Below are positions 36,301 to 44,830 of a stretch of 64,000 bases of DNA, piece by piece. Source of the stretch: Yoonia litorea (GTDB lineage Bacteria > Pseudomonadota > Alphaproteobacteria > Rhodobacterales > Rhodobacteraceae). The notes under the pieces were generated by a model. That model made no database searches and was not told the DNA's origin. It was given only the letters and a program-made list of their open reading frames with translations. Numbering within the stretch: position 1 is the stretch's first letter; each line of letters starts with the position of its first letter. The position numbers were made by a program, and so were the translations under genes. Location of the stretch: NCBI RefSeq assembly GCF_900114675.1, contig NZ_FOZM01000002.1, forward strand, positions 372,001-436,000, in the 5' to 3' direction.

Positions 36301-36495
36301 AATCTCACTTGTGACCAATGCCTCGACCCTCGCGGGGTCTGCGCCAGCGAAGCTCGTCGTGACTGTTGCAAAAAGATTGGTAATGGTTGGATCTTCTTGC
36401 CGGCCAATCGACAAAAATGATGAAAATCCGGCAGAGATCAGAACAAGGAGAATGAGCGCGACCAGACGTGGCTGGCGGTATGTGAGGCCAAACAT
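33376..36495 (-). CDS. RND efflux transporter permease, second system
   Basis: This 1039-aa RND permease (AcrB/MexF-like plan) has two groups of membrane helices and two large periplasmic regions. The N terminus is MFGLTYRQPRLVALILLVL and the TM4 acid is in ALGLLVDAAIVMVDEVRQ. The upstream frame extension to 36546 would overlap the adaptor; the ATG at 36495 has AGGGA upstream and lies five bases after the adaptor stop, so it is chosen. The C-terminal part (FGGFLPLILGGGGFWPPFAVA) is typical. It is a different lineage from the pump at 22012: only low-level similarity is apparent by eye. Confidence 0.92.
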   Translation of the reverse strand: MFGLTYRQPRLVALILLVLISAGFSSFLSIGRQEDPTITNLFATVTTSFAGADPARVEALVTSEIEEELREIAEVDTISSVSRTGVSVVSIELIETLDEVTIEQVWSEARDAIEDARRAFPEGVQPPDFNAEGISAYSAVIAVSADHDAVPLTLLDAHADTLADRLRSIPQTRAVDLFGVPEEEITVEINPAAAASLGLSVAEIAQRIASADGKVQAGELSGQTSDLTINISGEITSLERVAQIILREEDQSATVTVGDIATVERGPRAPSDELAYANGRPAVLVAVLAQDGVQIDRWMGFVRDELQAGAVTVPQGLSEVLLFDQSTYTAERLTEVGTNMAIGVGLVVLVLLVTLGLRAAAIVALVLPVVSLATLATMNMIGLPIHQMSVTGLIVALGLLVDAAIVMVDEVRQRLARGMQREDAVSDAVKRLAAPLLASTVTTALSFTPMILLPGAAGDFVGAIAIAVVVMLIWSLLIALTVTPAFAGWFIHPQGQGGLHIPAVGRLFARSIQWSVNNPLRSIALALVLPLTGFLAFPTLKAQFFPGVERDQFYIEVEMPAGSSILETSALARAMDADLAALDGIDQVYWSVGQSGPAFYYNITGGRSEDPSYAVAMVKTRTAEDAAALTETLQATFDAKYPQASIIVRALVQGPPVAAPVEVRLVGPDLDVLRDYGDRARSLIADVPIVTQVRTQVSGGAPQVRFEIDETAARLLGMDVTDIAQQLDHAMVGLIGGSLVEGTDQLPVRVRFDQSAYTDLASLSDLPVLLPNAAMVSATGAFPAVPLSELAVPVLEPSASVINRRNGERVNTVQAFIVPDVLPEEALQSVLAAFESAEFTLPPGYRIELGGDSDARSSTVGNLLASIGLIVTLTIATIALTFNSFRLTAIALVVCVLSAGLSMLSLAVMQFPFGINAIIGVIGSIGVSINAAIIILTGLKADPDAVAGDTQAMADVVSRSSRHIVSTTITTFGGFLPLILGGGGFWPPFAVAIAGGVLLSAVVSFYFTPPMFRLLYAPRRKALEMREAPPEPALRLAAE

Positions 36496-36499
36496 CGGA

Positions 36500-37639
36500 T
36501 TATCCCTGTGACTGGAGGACGCGGACGCGTTGACCCGGCACGACACGGTGTGCTCCGGTTTCTATAAGCAAGGCATCCGCTGCAAAGGTGCCGCGAACGA
36601 ATGCGCGAGAAGGCTCGGTATGCAGGACTTCGACAAGAGCGTGTCTGACGATCTCGTCGTCAACAGTCAGGATCGACCATGCACCACCCTGGCCCTCCTG
36701 CAGAGCATCAAGCGGCACCCATGTGCCAGTTGCAGCGACAGCCTGATCAAGGATCAGTGTTGCCGTCTCGCCAACTACAATCGGTTGATCAGTCTGCAGA
36801 GCGAAGATCGCCGTGCGCGTGCGCGTCACCGGATCAATGTCGGGCCGAATTTGGAGCAACTCTGCGACGAATTCATCACCTCTGATACGGACCGTTGCGC
36901 TTTGCAGCATCTGCTCTGTGACCGACAGCGGCAGACCCACCCGAATTTCAGGTGCGTCTGTCTGGACCAACGTCAGAACAGGTGAGCCGGCAGCGAGCGC
37001 CTCCTGACCATCAACATTGGTGAGGCCGATACGTCCGTCGAAGGCGGCCGTGATCTCGGATTTCTCCAGATTGATCTGAACGGAATGAAGGGCCGCCGCT
37101 ATTTCATCTAATCTCGCGATAAGTTCGTCACGGTTTGCGCGGGCCTGATCGACAGCTTCAGTGCTGGCAAATCCGTCTGACTGTAGCGCCACGGCGCGTG
37201 TCAGACGGCTTTCGGCAAAATCTGCTTGCGCCCGTGTCGCAGCTTGCGACGCCTCCAGCCGTTGCTGTTCTGCCTCTAGCAAGGCTGTGTCGAGCCGCGC
37301 GAGAACATCGCCCTCAAACACACGCTGTCCCTCCACGACAAGTATCGCCTCAAGTTGACCGCTGCGTTCAAATGACAATGTGACGTTTTTGGAGGCTTCA
37401 ACTTGTCCAACAAACTGCCGAGATAGCGTAAAGCCACGCCGCATTTCGATCGGCCGCACCTGAACGGGCAATGGTTCGGCAATGGATGTGATTGTGTCGG
37501 CTTCAGCGCGTTGGGCCAACGTGTTTGACCCCCAGAGCACCAGACCCATCGCGATTGCTGTGACAAAGAGGGTAGCACCAGCCCGAAGAAAAGCGCGGAG
37601 GCCGCGGCGGAATAGATTAAAGGACTGTTCGTCAGACAT
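36500..37639 (-). CDS. RND efflux periplasmic adaptor subunit, second system
   Basis: This 379-aa MFP has an N-terminal anchor (about residues 22-40, GATLFVTAIAMGLVLWG) followed by the lipoyl half RQFVGQVEASKNVTLSFERSG. Next come an alpha-helical hairpin rich in Glu/Ala/Gln and beta-barrel segments. A GGAG element lies just before the ATG at 37639. An upstream frame start at 37672 would fall in the TetR operator and is rejected. The gene is divergent from the TetR gene at 37727 and is the promoter-proximal gene of the pump operon. Confidence 0.9.
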   Translation of the reverse strand: MSDEQSFNLFRRGLRAFLRAGATLFVTAIAMGLVLWGSNTLAQRAEADTITSIAEPLPVQVRPIEMRRGFTLSRQFVGQVEASKNVTLSFERSGQLEAILVVEGQRVFEGDVLARLDTALLEAEQQRLEASQAATRAQADFAESRLTRAVALQSDGFASTEAVDQARANRDELIARLDEIAAALHSVQINLEKSEITAAFDGRIGLTNVDGQEALAAGSPVLTLVQTDAPEIRVGLPLSVTEQMLQSATVRIRGDEFVAELLQIRPDIDPVTRTRTAIFALQTDQPIVVGETATLILDQAVAATGTWVPLDALQEGQGGAWSILTVDDEIVRHALVEVLHTEPSRAFVRGTFAADALLIETGAHRVVPGQRVRVLQSQG

Positions 37640-37653
37640 GGAGGACTCCCTAA

Positions 37654-37672
37654 ATGTTAGAGACTCTAACAT
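37654..37672. promoter_or_regulatory. Perfect dyad operator between the TetR gene and the second pump
   Basis: ATGTTAGAG-A-CTCTAACAT is a perfect 9+1+9 inverted repeat 14 bases upstream of the adaptor start. A partial ATGTTAG half-site follows immediately at about 37673. It is well placed to be the binding site of the divergent TetR-family regulator. Confidence 0.75.
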
Positions 37673-37690
37673 ATGTTAGTACCTCTTACT

Positions 37691-37720
37691 TTGACAAGTC
37701 TTACGAAGTCTGAAACTTAT
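37691..37720 (+). promoter_or_regulatory. Predicted sigma70-type promoter of the second TetR gene
   Basis: A perfect TTGACA (37691-37696) is followed after 18 bases by ACTTAT (37715-37720). The transcript would begin at or within a few bases of the ATG at 37727, and no ribosome site is visible, so a leaderless mRNA is possible. The -10 element is weak. Confidence 0.4.
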
Positions 37721-37726
37721 CGGATC

Positions 37727-38338
37727 ATGAATAACCGCGAAGAAAACACCAAATCCGGGCGCTACCACCACGGTGACTTGCGTGCGCAATTGATTGAGGC
37801 GACCCGCCAACTGGTAGAGCAAAAGGGCCCCGAACATCTCTCTGTCTCTGAAGCAAGCCGGCTTGCGGGTGTCTCGACTGCAGCACCCTACAAGCACTTC
37901 AAGGACAAGGATGCGCTGCTGCGTGCAGTGGCTGATGCAGGAATGGTGCGCCAGAAAAACCAGATGATTGAGGCACTTGCCCCGCTGCCACGGCAGAGCC
38001 TCGCACGCATTACGGCACTCGGTCGGGTTTACGTGACCTTCGCACAGCGCGAGCCTGCGGTTTTTCGATTGATGTTCGGGCTCTCCTCAGACCATGGACA
38101 GGATGATGCGCTGGTCGAAAAGGGCGAGGCGACTTACGATTTGGTCAAATCCGAAGTTGCGGCTTACCGGGGGAGTGAGATCGTCGAAGATATTGACGAA
38201 AAACGCGCATTCCAGCTCTGGAGCTTTGTTCACGGAATGTCGTTTCTCCTGATCGATGGTAAGCTAGGCGAACTTGAGTTGTCGTTCGATCTTGATGCGA
38301 TGCTGAATGATATTGGCCAGCGGGTCATGACGCACTGA
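37727..38338 (+). CDS. TetR/AcrR-family repressor of the second RND pump
   Basis: This 203-aa regulator has a helix-turn-helix at about residues 15-60. YHHGDLRAQLIEATRQLVEQ leads into LSVSEASRLAGVSTAAPYKHFKDKDALL, with a TetR_C_33-like C-terminal helical domain. It is divergent from the adaptor-permease pair and shares with it a perfect dyad. It begins at ATG 37727; a frame extension to 37673 lies in the promoter region. Its stop is 11 bases from the left end of the genomic island, so it is the last core gene before the insertion. Confidence 0.9.
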   Translation: MNNREENTKSGRYHHGDLRAQLIEATRQLVEQKGPEHLSVSEASRLAGVSTAAPYKHFKDKDALLRAVADAGMVRQKNQMIEALAPLPRQSLARITALGRVYVTFAQREPAVFRLMFGLSSDHGQDDALVEKGEATYDLVKSEVAAYRGSEIVEDIDEKRAFQLWSFVHGMSFLLIDGKLGELELSFDLDAMLNDIGQRVMTH

Positions 38339-38348
38339 AGGATCCGAA

Positions 38349-38364
38349 TGGCGACCCCGGCAGG
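38349..38364. repeat. attL: partial copy of the tRNA-Arg 3' end
   Basis: TGGCGACCCCGGCAGG here matches TGGTGACCCCGGCAGG at 58080-58095 with one mismatch. The mismatched base corresponds to the tRNA discriminator position. The leading TGG corresponds to the CCA end. It lies 11 bases after the TetR stop and before the first island gene. Confidence 0.8.
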
Positions 38365-38467
38365 GTGTCCAGCCTTCTTGAAATTGAACGACAATCCCGA
38401 AGGTTTGCGGGAGCCAGGCATGTCTTGGTTCGCTAGCCGATACCCTAACGGGGCACCTGCTACTTTC

Positions 38468-41464
38468 TTAGTGGCGATGCTGAGCACTGTCATAGACAGC
38501 TTTGAGCACCGCATCCCGCACCATCGCCCATGCCTCCGCATTACCGAGCAGTTTTGCCAAGACTTCAGGGTTTCGCTCATTCCTTGCAAACGCCTTGTCC
38601 ATCACGGCATCAGCATTGGCCATAGTAAAGTTCTCATAGCTATTAGAGCGTGCCTGGGCGACGACCGAGGCATCAGCCATCATATCAGCGGCCCACTGAT
38701 CCACAGCCAGCTTGTCTGCATCCGTGAAGTCAAAATTGAAGCGGTCATTTACCTGGCCAAGAATTTCGGACAAATGCGCTACTTCTGGGTCACCCGCCGT
38801 GCTGGTCCCGACGCTCGTCGTTCCTGACAAAGGCACCGCGTCACCCTGAACCAGTGACGCATCTCCTTCGCTGGTCTTCTTTAGGCGATAGTATTCCAAG
38901 CCAACATCGCCATCGATTGCAAGGGCACCACCGCCCTCCCTCCTTGGCAAACGGGCTCTCAACAGACGACCGAATGTATAAAGCTTCTCCAGTTCGATGT
39001 CTTCGAGCCGAACCATCTGCGTAATAGCAGCGTAGAGCCTCAGGAATTGCGTTAGGGTCTTTCTGAAGGTCTCTTGCTCATCTTCATCCAACTTGGCGCT
39101 GAAGCGTTCCACAGCCGGGTCTGTGGCGGCGTAGAGCTTGCCCTGGTCACTCGGCCTCCGCTTGGGATCGTAGAATGCCTGTGCGAAGGCATCGAGTTCC
39201 TGCGCCCAAAACACCTGCGTGTTTACCAGCGTAGAATGCAGAACATAAATCTGGTTGGGATCGGTTGGTTCATCAATCTCGGCAGTCTCGAAATACGGCT
39301 TGAAGGCTTCCTTGATCTCGTCCGCTTCGTTTACGAAGTCGAGGACGAAGGTGTCGTCCTTCCCTGATGTTGTCCGGTTGAGGCGGGAAAGCGTCTGAAC
39401 CGCTGCCAGGTCTTGCAGCCTTTTGTCCACATACATCGTATGCAGAAGCGGCTGATCGAAGCCCGTCTGATACTTCTCTGCGACGATCAGGAAGTGCTGA
39501 TCTGCTTTACCAAACTTCTCTGGCAATTCGGTTTCTTTGATCCCGTTCATACCTGGTTCTGTATACTCCTGCCCGGGAATATCTGGGTCCGGCACAGAGC
39601 CTGAGAATGCGACGAGGACTCCAAGATCATACCCTTTCGCGTTGATGTATTTCTGGAACGCCTGGTGGTAGCGGACAGCATGAAGGCGGCTGGATGTCAC
39701 AACCATCGCTTTGGCACGTCCGCCCAACCTGTGACGGACATGGGTGCGGTAGTGTTCCACCATCACCTCAGTCTTCTGTGCAAGGTTATGCGGGTGCAAT
39801 GACATGAACCGGGCGATGGCCTTCTGAGCCTTCTTCTTTTCTAGCTCCGGATCGTCTTCAATGGTCTTCTCAAGGCGGTAGAACGCCTTGTAGGTCGTGT
39901 AGCCCTTCAGCACATCATGTATAAAACCTTCCTCGATAGCTTGACGCATCGAGTAAATGTGGAATGGGGCTGGTTCGTTCGCTCCCGGAGGATAGTGGCC
40001 GAACGTCTCGACCGTCCGCTTTTTGGGCGTGGCCGTGAAGGCGAAGAAGCTGAGGTTGGGCTGCCTACCCTTCTGCCGTATCGCGTTGACGATCAGCGGG
40101 TCCACATCGCCGTCGGCCAGTTCAACAGCTTCCTTGCCCTCTGACCCAAGCACCTTGCGCACATCTTCTGCGGCGCTGCCGTGCTGACTGCCGTGGGCTT
40201 CGTCCACAATCACAGCAAAGCGTTTGCCAGATTGGTCGAGCACATCGTGAGCATCACTGCCATAAACGGCGGAGAAGCTCTGGAGGGTGCAGACGATGAT
40301 CTGCTTTCCCTCGTTCAGCGCCTTGGCAAGCTGGGGTGATTTCGATCCCTTTGCTGGATCGATCCGTTCCACCTGGCCGGACTTGTGGTCGATGCCGAAC
40401 ACCGTCTCCTGCAATTGGGCGTCCAGCACACGGCGGTCGGTGATCACGATCACACTGTCAAAGACCCGTTTGTCCTGAGCGTCGTGCAGGCCCGCCAGAC
40501 GGTGCGACAGCCACGCGATGGAGTTGGACTTCCCCGAACCCGCCGAATGCTGGATCAGGTAGTTCTGGCCCGCCCCTTGCGCCCGTGCGTCGGCGATTAG
40601 TGCAGTTACTGCATCAAGCTGGTGATAGCGGGGGAAGATCATCGTCTCTTTGACCTTCAGCTTGCCCTTGTCGTCCTTCTCTTCCTTTCGGTCGAGGAAC
40701 ATGAACCGCTGAATGATGTCGAGCCACCGATCTTTGGCCCAGACATCCTCCCACAGATAGGCGGTGCGGTGGCCGGAGGGGTGATCGGGGTTGCCCGCCC
40801 CACCATCGCGACCACGGTTGAACGGCAGGAAGAAAGTGGCCTTGCCTGCCAGTTTGGTCGTCATGAACACGTCTGATGCATCCACGGCGAAATGCACCAG
40901 GGCACCGGACTTGAAGGCCAGCACGGCATCCTTCGGAGATCGGTCGAACTTGTACTGCTTCACCGCGTTCTCGACGGTCTGTCCCGTGAAACTGTTCTTC
41001 AACTCCGCCGTGGCAACGGGGATGCCGTTGAGGGACAGCACGAGGTCCAGACGGTCGGCGGTGTCACGAGTGGACTGGTGCACTTCATCAGTTACTTCGA
41101 GGATGTTGGCGGCGTAGCGTGCGGCGGTGTCTGGATTCAGGCCGGTGTTGGGCTGGAAGTAAGCCAGCTTGACCTGGCCCACGGTCACATCGCGGAAGCC
41201 CTGGCGGAGCAGATGCAGCGTTCCGTCCTTGGCCTTGGTCTCCATGATCCGTTCGAGGACACGGGCCTCGACCTTGGGGCCATAGGCGCGTTGCAGGGCG
41301 TCCCAGGTGTCGGGCTGGGTGGCCTGGATGAACTGGAAGATCGAGGGCGGGAAGAGACCGCGTTCGGCGTTGAAGGTGGTGCGGTCGCCTTCAGTGTAGC
41401 CTCCTTTCGCGCAGAGGCTGGCCTTGATGATGTCCTGGAATGTGCGTTCGGTATGGATGTTCAT
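38468..41464 (-). CDS. hsdR: Type I restriction enzyme R subunit
   Basis: This 998-aa motor-nuclease cleaves unmethylated DNA after ATP-driven translocation. The N-terminal PD-(D/E)xK nuclease is visible as Asp140 and Glu154-Leu-Lys156 in LDLVLSLNGIPVATAELKN. The superfamily 2 helicase part has Walker A GSGKS (309-313) in IQHSAGSGKSNSI, DEAH at 421-424 and the later motif AFTATPKKRTVETFG. A C-terminal helical region would bind HsdM. The ATG at 41464 overlaps the hsdS stop (ATGA). An upstream frame extension overlaps hsdS and is rejected. It is the last gene of the leftward operon. Confidence 0.94.
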   Translation of the reverse strand: MNIHTERTFQDIIKASLCAKGGYTEGDRTTFNAERGLFPPSIFQFIQATQPDTWDALQRAYGPKVEARVLERIMETKAKDGTLHLLRQGFRDVTVGQVKLAYFQPNTGLNPDTAARYAANILEVTDEVHQSTRDTADRLDLVLSLNGIPVATAELKNSFTGQTVENAVKQYKFDRSPKDAVLAFKSGALVHFAVDASDVFMTTKLAGKATFFLPFNRGRDGGAGNPDHPSGHRTAYLWEDVWAKDRWLDIIQRFMFLDRKEEKDDKGKLKVKETMIFPRYHQLDAVTALIADARAQGAGQNYLIQHSAGSGKSNSIAWLSHRLAGLHDAQDKRVFDSVIVITDRRVLDAQLQETVFGIDHKSGQVERIDPAKGSKSPQLAKALNEGKQIIVCTLQSFSAVYGSDAHDVLDQSGKRFAVIVDEAHGSQHGSAAEDVRKVLGSEGKEAVELADGDVDPLIVNAIRQKGRQPNLSFFAFTATPKKRTVETFGHYPPGANEPAPFHIYSMRQAIEEGFIHDVLKGYTTYKAFYRLEKTIEDDPELEKKKAQKAIARFMSLHPHNLAQKTEVMVEHYRTHVRHRLGGRAKAMVVTSSRLHAVRYHQAFQKYINAKGYDLGVLVAFSGSVPDPDIPGQEYTEPGMNGIKETELPEKFGKADQHFLIVAEKYQTGFDQPLLHTMYVDKRLQDLAAVQTLSRLNRTTSGKDDTFVLDFVNEADEIKEAFKPYFETAEIDEPTDPNQIYVLHSTLVNTQVFWAQELDAFAQAFYDPKRRPSDQGKLYAATDPAVERFSAKLDEDEQETFRKTLTQFLRLYAAITQMVRLEDIELEKLYTFGRLLRARLPRREGGGALAIDGDVGLEYYRLKKTSEGDASLVQGDAVPLSGTTSVGTSTAGDPEVAHLSEILGQVNDRFNFDFTDADKLAVDQWAADMMADASVVAQARSNSYENFTMANADAVMDKAFARNERNPEVLAKLLGNAEAWAMVRDAVLKAVYDSAQHRH

Positions 41465-42786
41465 GCCGCGTCCTCCGGCTGAGTGTCGGGGATCATCTCG
41501 GCGACGGGGATTTGCCCTGTGACGGCTGCGGAGATCAGGGCGGAGCGGCGTTCCTTTGAAGCTGTGATCATCTTCTCTACACGCCCGATGGCCGAAGCGA
41601 ACTCCTGAAGCTGAGAGTTTAGTTCGGTCATCAGATCGACTTGCTCTGCCAACGGTGGCAGGCACAAGACCATGTTTCCTAAAGTCTCCGAGTTTACACC
41701 GCTCAGAATAGCACCACGTGCGTTCAATCGGGTCTGAACCTCGGACATAGTGCTCTGTGTCAGCGCCAGTCTCACAAACGCTGTCGCTGCAATGGTTTCA
41801 TCAAGACGCACTCTTATTGTGTCAGAGTCGATGATGGCACGACCCATCATCGGCGGGACTACGCTGCATTTTCCGATGCTGCCCTTTCGGGTGAATAAGA
41901 TATCACCTTCAACAACCCAATATCGCGGCACTCCTTCATACTGATCATCGTTGATCCAGCGGTCGCCTTTCGCAAAATCGTTGGAGAGGACGTTCTCCTG
42001 ACCGATAAGTTTTGTCGTCGAAGCATCGACGGTATGTTCTCTAAGGAATTGTCCGAAAGGTCCAATTTGCACACCCTTTGGGACGACGATGTGCTTGAGC
42101 CGCTTCACCTCCCAATGAGCCGGAACCTCGCCGAGCCAGTCGATGCCGCTGTCTTTCATCGGGGCGTCGGGGTTGAGGCCCTTGGTGACGGCCTCGGAGA
42201 TGACGGCCTGACGCTTCTCGGTCAGCAGCGCGATGAGCCGCTCCAACCGTTCCACCAACGCATCAATCCGCCCCGTCTCCCGATCCAGATATGCCGAGAT
42301 AATCCCTGCATCTTTCGATGGTGGAACGGGCAGAGATAGACTGGCAAAGTCCTCGAACTTGATCGCCTTACCTTGCCGGATGCCAGACGCGACCGAGTTC
42401 ACGGCGCTTATGAAAGGAACCGACTTAAAGAACCAGCGGTAGAACTCGTTCAGGTCAGGACGCAATGGGTGAAGAGTTGTGTAAGCGGGGCTTAGGATTC
42501 CGGTTATTCGACTGATCTCGAACCCTCCTTGGAAAGAACGCAGGCTGATCACAAACTGACCTGGCTCAATACGTTTGTAATTCGAAGTGTCTGACTCTGG
42601 GTTCCAGACCTGAATATCCAAATCATCTCTTGCAACGATGCCCCGTTCCTGTGTGGCCGAAGCCAACGGTTCATCACCATGAGACCGAACAACGACTTCT
42701 TTGAACAGTCTTCGGGCATTGAGGTTTTGCCAGCCATTTGGACCGCCGACAGTTGCCCAAGGGAATGCGGGTGATACTGCGTTCAT
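41461..42786 (-). CDS. hsdS: Type I restriction enzyme S (specificity) subunit
   Basis: This 441-aa protein has two target-recognition domains, each followed by a conserved coiled segment. AYLDRETGRIDALVERLERL (about residues 170-190) is the central spacer. GIDWLGEVPAHWEVKRLKHIV starts the second domain. TELNSQLQEFASAIGRVEKM near the C terminus is the second spacer. The ATG at 42786 has a GGAGGTG site seven bases upstream. DNA specificity cannot be inferred. It comes immediately after the 58-aa gene. Confidence 0.92.
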   Translation of the reverse strand: MNAVSPAFPWATVGGPNGWQNLNARRLFKEVVVRSHGDEPLASATQERGIVARDDLDIQVWNPESDTSNYKRIEPGQFVISLRSFQGGFEISRITGILSPAYTTLHPLRPDLNEFYRWFFKSVPFISAVNSVASGIRQGKAIKFEDFASLSLPVPPSKDAGIISAYLDRETGRIDALVERLERLIALLTEKRQAVISEAVTKGLNPDAPMKDSGIDWLGEVPAHWEVKRLKHIVVPKGVQIGPFGQFLREHTVDASTTKLIGQENVLSNDFAKGDRWINDDQYEGVPRYWVVEGDILFTRKGSIGKCSVVPPMMGRAIIDSDTIRVRLDETIAATAFVRLALTQSTMSEVQTRLNARGAILSGVNSETLGNMVLCLPPLAEQVDLMTELNSQLQEFASAIGRVEKMITASKERRSALISAAVTGQIPVAEMIPDTQPEDAA

Positions 42787-42788
42787 CT

Positions 42789-42965
42789 TCACACCTCCAT
42801 CAGACGCTTGGGCGACCAGCATTCATTGGCAAGCTGCGTGTAGAGGTCCTGCCGTTCATCCAGATCGGCCTTCTTGAACGCCTCCTTGGGAGCGAATGGC
42901 AGGCCGGAGGATTGGCGGTCGCACCAGAGAAGACGATGCGAAGAGATTGGGAGATCAAAGATCAT
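42789..42965 (-). CDS. 58-aa protein encoded between the OLD-like nuclease and hsdS
   Basis: A 58-codon ORF starts at ATG 42965, overlapping the stop of the ATPase gene by four bases (ATGA), and stops two bases before the hsdS start. The protein begins MIFDLPISSHRLLWCDRQSS and continues with a charged helical part (KEAFKKADLDERQDLYTQLA) and ends WSPKRLMEV. Its codon use and exact fit in the gap indicate a real gene. I do not recognise a family. Its place in a translationally coupled series suggests a partner of the ATPase or of HsdS. Confidence 0.72.
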   Translation of the reverse strand: MIFDLPISSHRLLWCDRQSSGLPFAPKEAFKKADLDERQDLYTQLANECWSPKRLMEV

Positions 42966-44830
42966 GCGTGCTCACCATCGCCAGGCTGCGCATCGTCTGC
43001 TGCTACGGCAGGTTGCTCTTGCTCTGGGAACAAGTAACCAACGATCTCGTTGATCAGGTTCTCCATGAACGGCATGCGGCCTCGGAAATCGTCATCTTCT
43101 TTGTTGGCGTAGTGTTGAGCCATGGGCCGTTTGCCCCCCTGCTCAAACTCCCGCTTGACGAAGATCGCCCAATCATCATCAAGGTTGTCGTCCAAGGTGG
43201 TTTCACCAGCGACGATGCGTTGATTCAGTTCGGCTGGAATGACCCCAGGTAGATGCCGGGGCTTCAAGTGTCCTCGTCCTTCCGCCCATTCCCAAGCTTG
43301 CCGATCATATAAGCACTCAAGCACCACTGGCATATGAAGACCGGCTTGGAAAATCGGAACAATGTGGGGCGGTGTGGGTAGTTTGAAGCACTTTGCAGAC
43401 TTGATGTTGTCTGGCACTTCATTCCACAGCTTGGAGGCGGTCTTTGCTTCGGGATCGAGGTCGAGCAACCCTGCTGCTCTTGGGAGCTCTGGATGGTGCT
43501 TTGCGCGGCTACGCCATGACCGAAGCATATCGATCACGTAGTTGATCCCGGCACTCTCTCGGGTCTCTACATCGATCTCGCCCACACGATCTGGGGCAAA
43601 CACAGCAAGTGCCTTATCAACGATCAGCTTGTCCGACGGCCCCTCGACAAAAAGCTTGCGCCGGTTTGCCTGGGCTAGCTGCTCGACTTCTGCCCGGGCC
43701 TGTTCCTGGCGACGGACCCTATCCTCTAGCTCAGTAACCATCGGAGCGAACAAAGCGGTAGTGCCCATCCTATCATCAAGGTCACCGAGTTCGGTCGCCT
43801 CCTTCGTTCCTTCCGCGTCCACCTCCCTGAAGATGTGATGGCATGTGATCCGATCCCCACCTTCTTCCTGCTTCCGGTGCAGGTTATAGAATACCGGAGA
43901 ATGAGTGGTCAGGAAAATCTGGGATACACCATTATCCACGAAGCCCCAGAATTGGTCGGCCAGTTCCACACAACTGGAAAGTTCCAGATTGTTCTCCGGT
44001 TCTTCGTATCCCCAGATGAATGTGTGCGGTGCAGAGCCCCGGACTTGGAGCCGCCGTTTCTTGTCAGCCATGAACTTGAGGATCAACGGGATGTGGCGGG
44101 CCTTGATCCCGTCACCACGAGAGTCCAGCGAGATGTCCTGTCCTTCGCTGAGAAAATCGAGACTCTCGAAAATGTGGCTTAGGTCCTTGGGTAGAGCCAG
44201 CCGGGATCGAAAGCCCAGCGATGCCGTAATCTGAGTTGTAAGGTCTTGAAGCTGGTCCGAGATCGACTGCTCGAAGTCTTGGCTTGAATTCCGGAACTCT
44301 CGGTCAGCAACCTCAGCGATTATGTCATAGATGCTGGCCCGAAGTTCGGAGAAATATTCCAAGTCTTTGATTGCAGGAACATAGACATAATTGATGTTGC
44401 GAAGGAGGGCATGAACGTTGGATCGGTCTGGAATGTCTACTGTTTCTAGGCTGGCACCACCCCTAGGGCCCGCAACCTTCCGGCGTCCAGAATATTCATC
44501 GAAGACCCGCCCCTCGGATCGCCAGCGACGCTCCCATACCACAAAGTCACCATTGGTCTCCCGGTAGGATTCGGGCATTGCGATTTCCAGCTTGATCGAA
44601 ATTTCCTTGGCGCGGCGGTTCGGCTGGTTGAACACGTTGTGGTCAGTATCGAACTCGAGATCATCGGCGGGCATCGTCTTGCCGTTGAAGAAGAGATTGA
44701 GTGCCCGGAGAACATTGGACTTACCGGAGTCGTTCTTGCCCACCAAGACGGCGAGCTTGCTTGGTGATAGCGACAGGTTCCGGACCGAGCGGAAGTTCCG
44801 AATGTCGATTTTCGTGATGCGGAGACTCAT
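42962..44830 (-). CDS. OLD-family ATP-dependent endonuclease (AAA ATPase plus Toprim)
   Basis: This 622-aa protein has an SMC/RecF-like ATPase core. Walker A is GKNDSGKS (residues 31-38); a signature and Walker B-type region lies near WGYEEPENNLELSSCVELAD, with the D-loop/switch TTHSPVFYNL. A Toprim nuclease domain follows, with RRKLFVEGPSDKLIVDKAL (about residues 400-420). This is the class 1 OLD arrangement. Its ATG overlaps the hsdM stop, and the gene lies between hsdM and hsdS, so it is a built-in part of this restriction operon. It could be an extra defence nuclease co-expressed with the restriction enzyme. Confidence 0.88.
   Translation of the reverse strand: MSLRITKIDIRNFRSVRNLSLSPSKLAVLVGKNDSGKSNVLRALNLFFNGKTMPADDLEFDTDHNVFNQPNRRAKEISIKLEIAMPESYRETNGDFVVWERRWRSEGRVFDEYSGRRKVAGPRGGASLETVDIPDRSNVHALLRNINYVYVPAIKDLEYFSELRASIYDIIAEVADREFRNSSQDFEQSISDQLQDLTTQITASLGFRSRLALPKDLSHIFESLDFLSEGQDISLDSRGDGIKARHIPLILKFMADKKRRLQVRGSAPHTFIWGYEEPENNLELSSCVELADQFWGFVDNGVSQIFLTTHSPVFYNLHRKQEEGGDRITCHHIFREVDAEGTKEATELGDLDDRMGTTALFAPMVTELEDRVRRQEQARAEVEQLAQANRRKLFVEGPSDKLIVDKALAVFAPDRVGEIDVETRESAGINYVIDMLRSWRSRAKHHPELPRAAGLLDLDPEAKTASKLWNEVPDNIKSAKCFKLPTPPHIVPIFQAGLHMPVVLECLYDRQAWEWAEGRGHLKPRHLPGVIPAELNQRIVAGETTLDDNLDDDWAIFVKREFEQGGKRPMAQHYANKEDDDFRGRMPFMENLINEIVGYLFPEQEQPAVAADDAQPGDGEHA

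Noticed and set aside
38348-38827. Rightward 159-codon frame starting at the left attachment site
   Set aside because: Most of it is opposite the end of hsdR and its start is formed by the attachment repeat.
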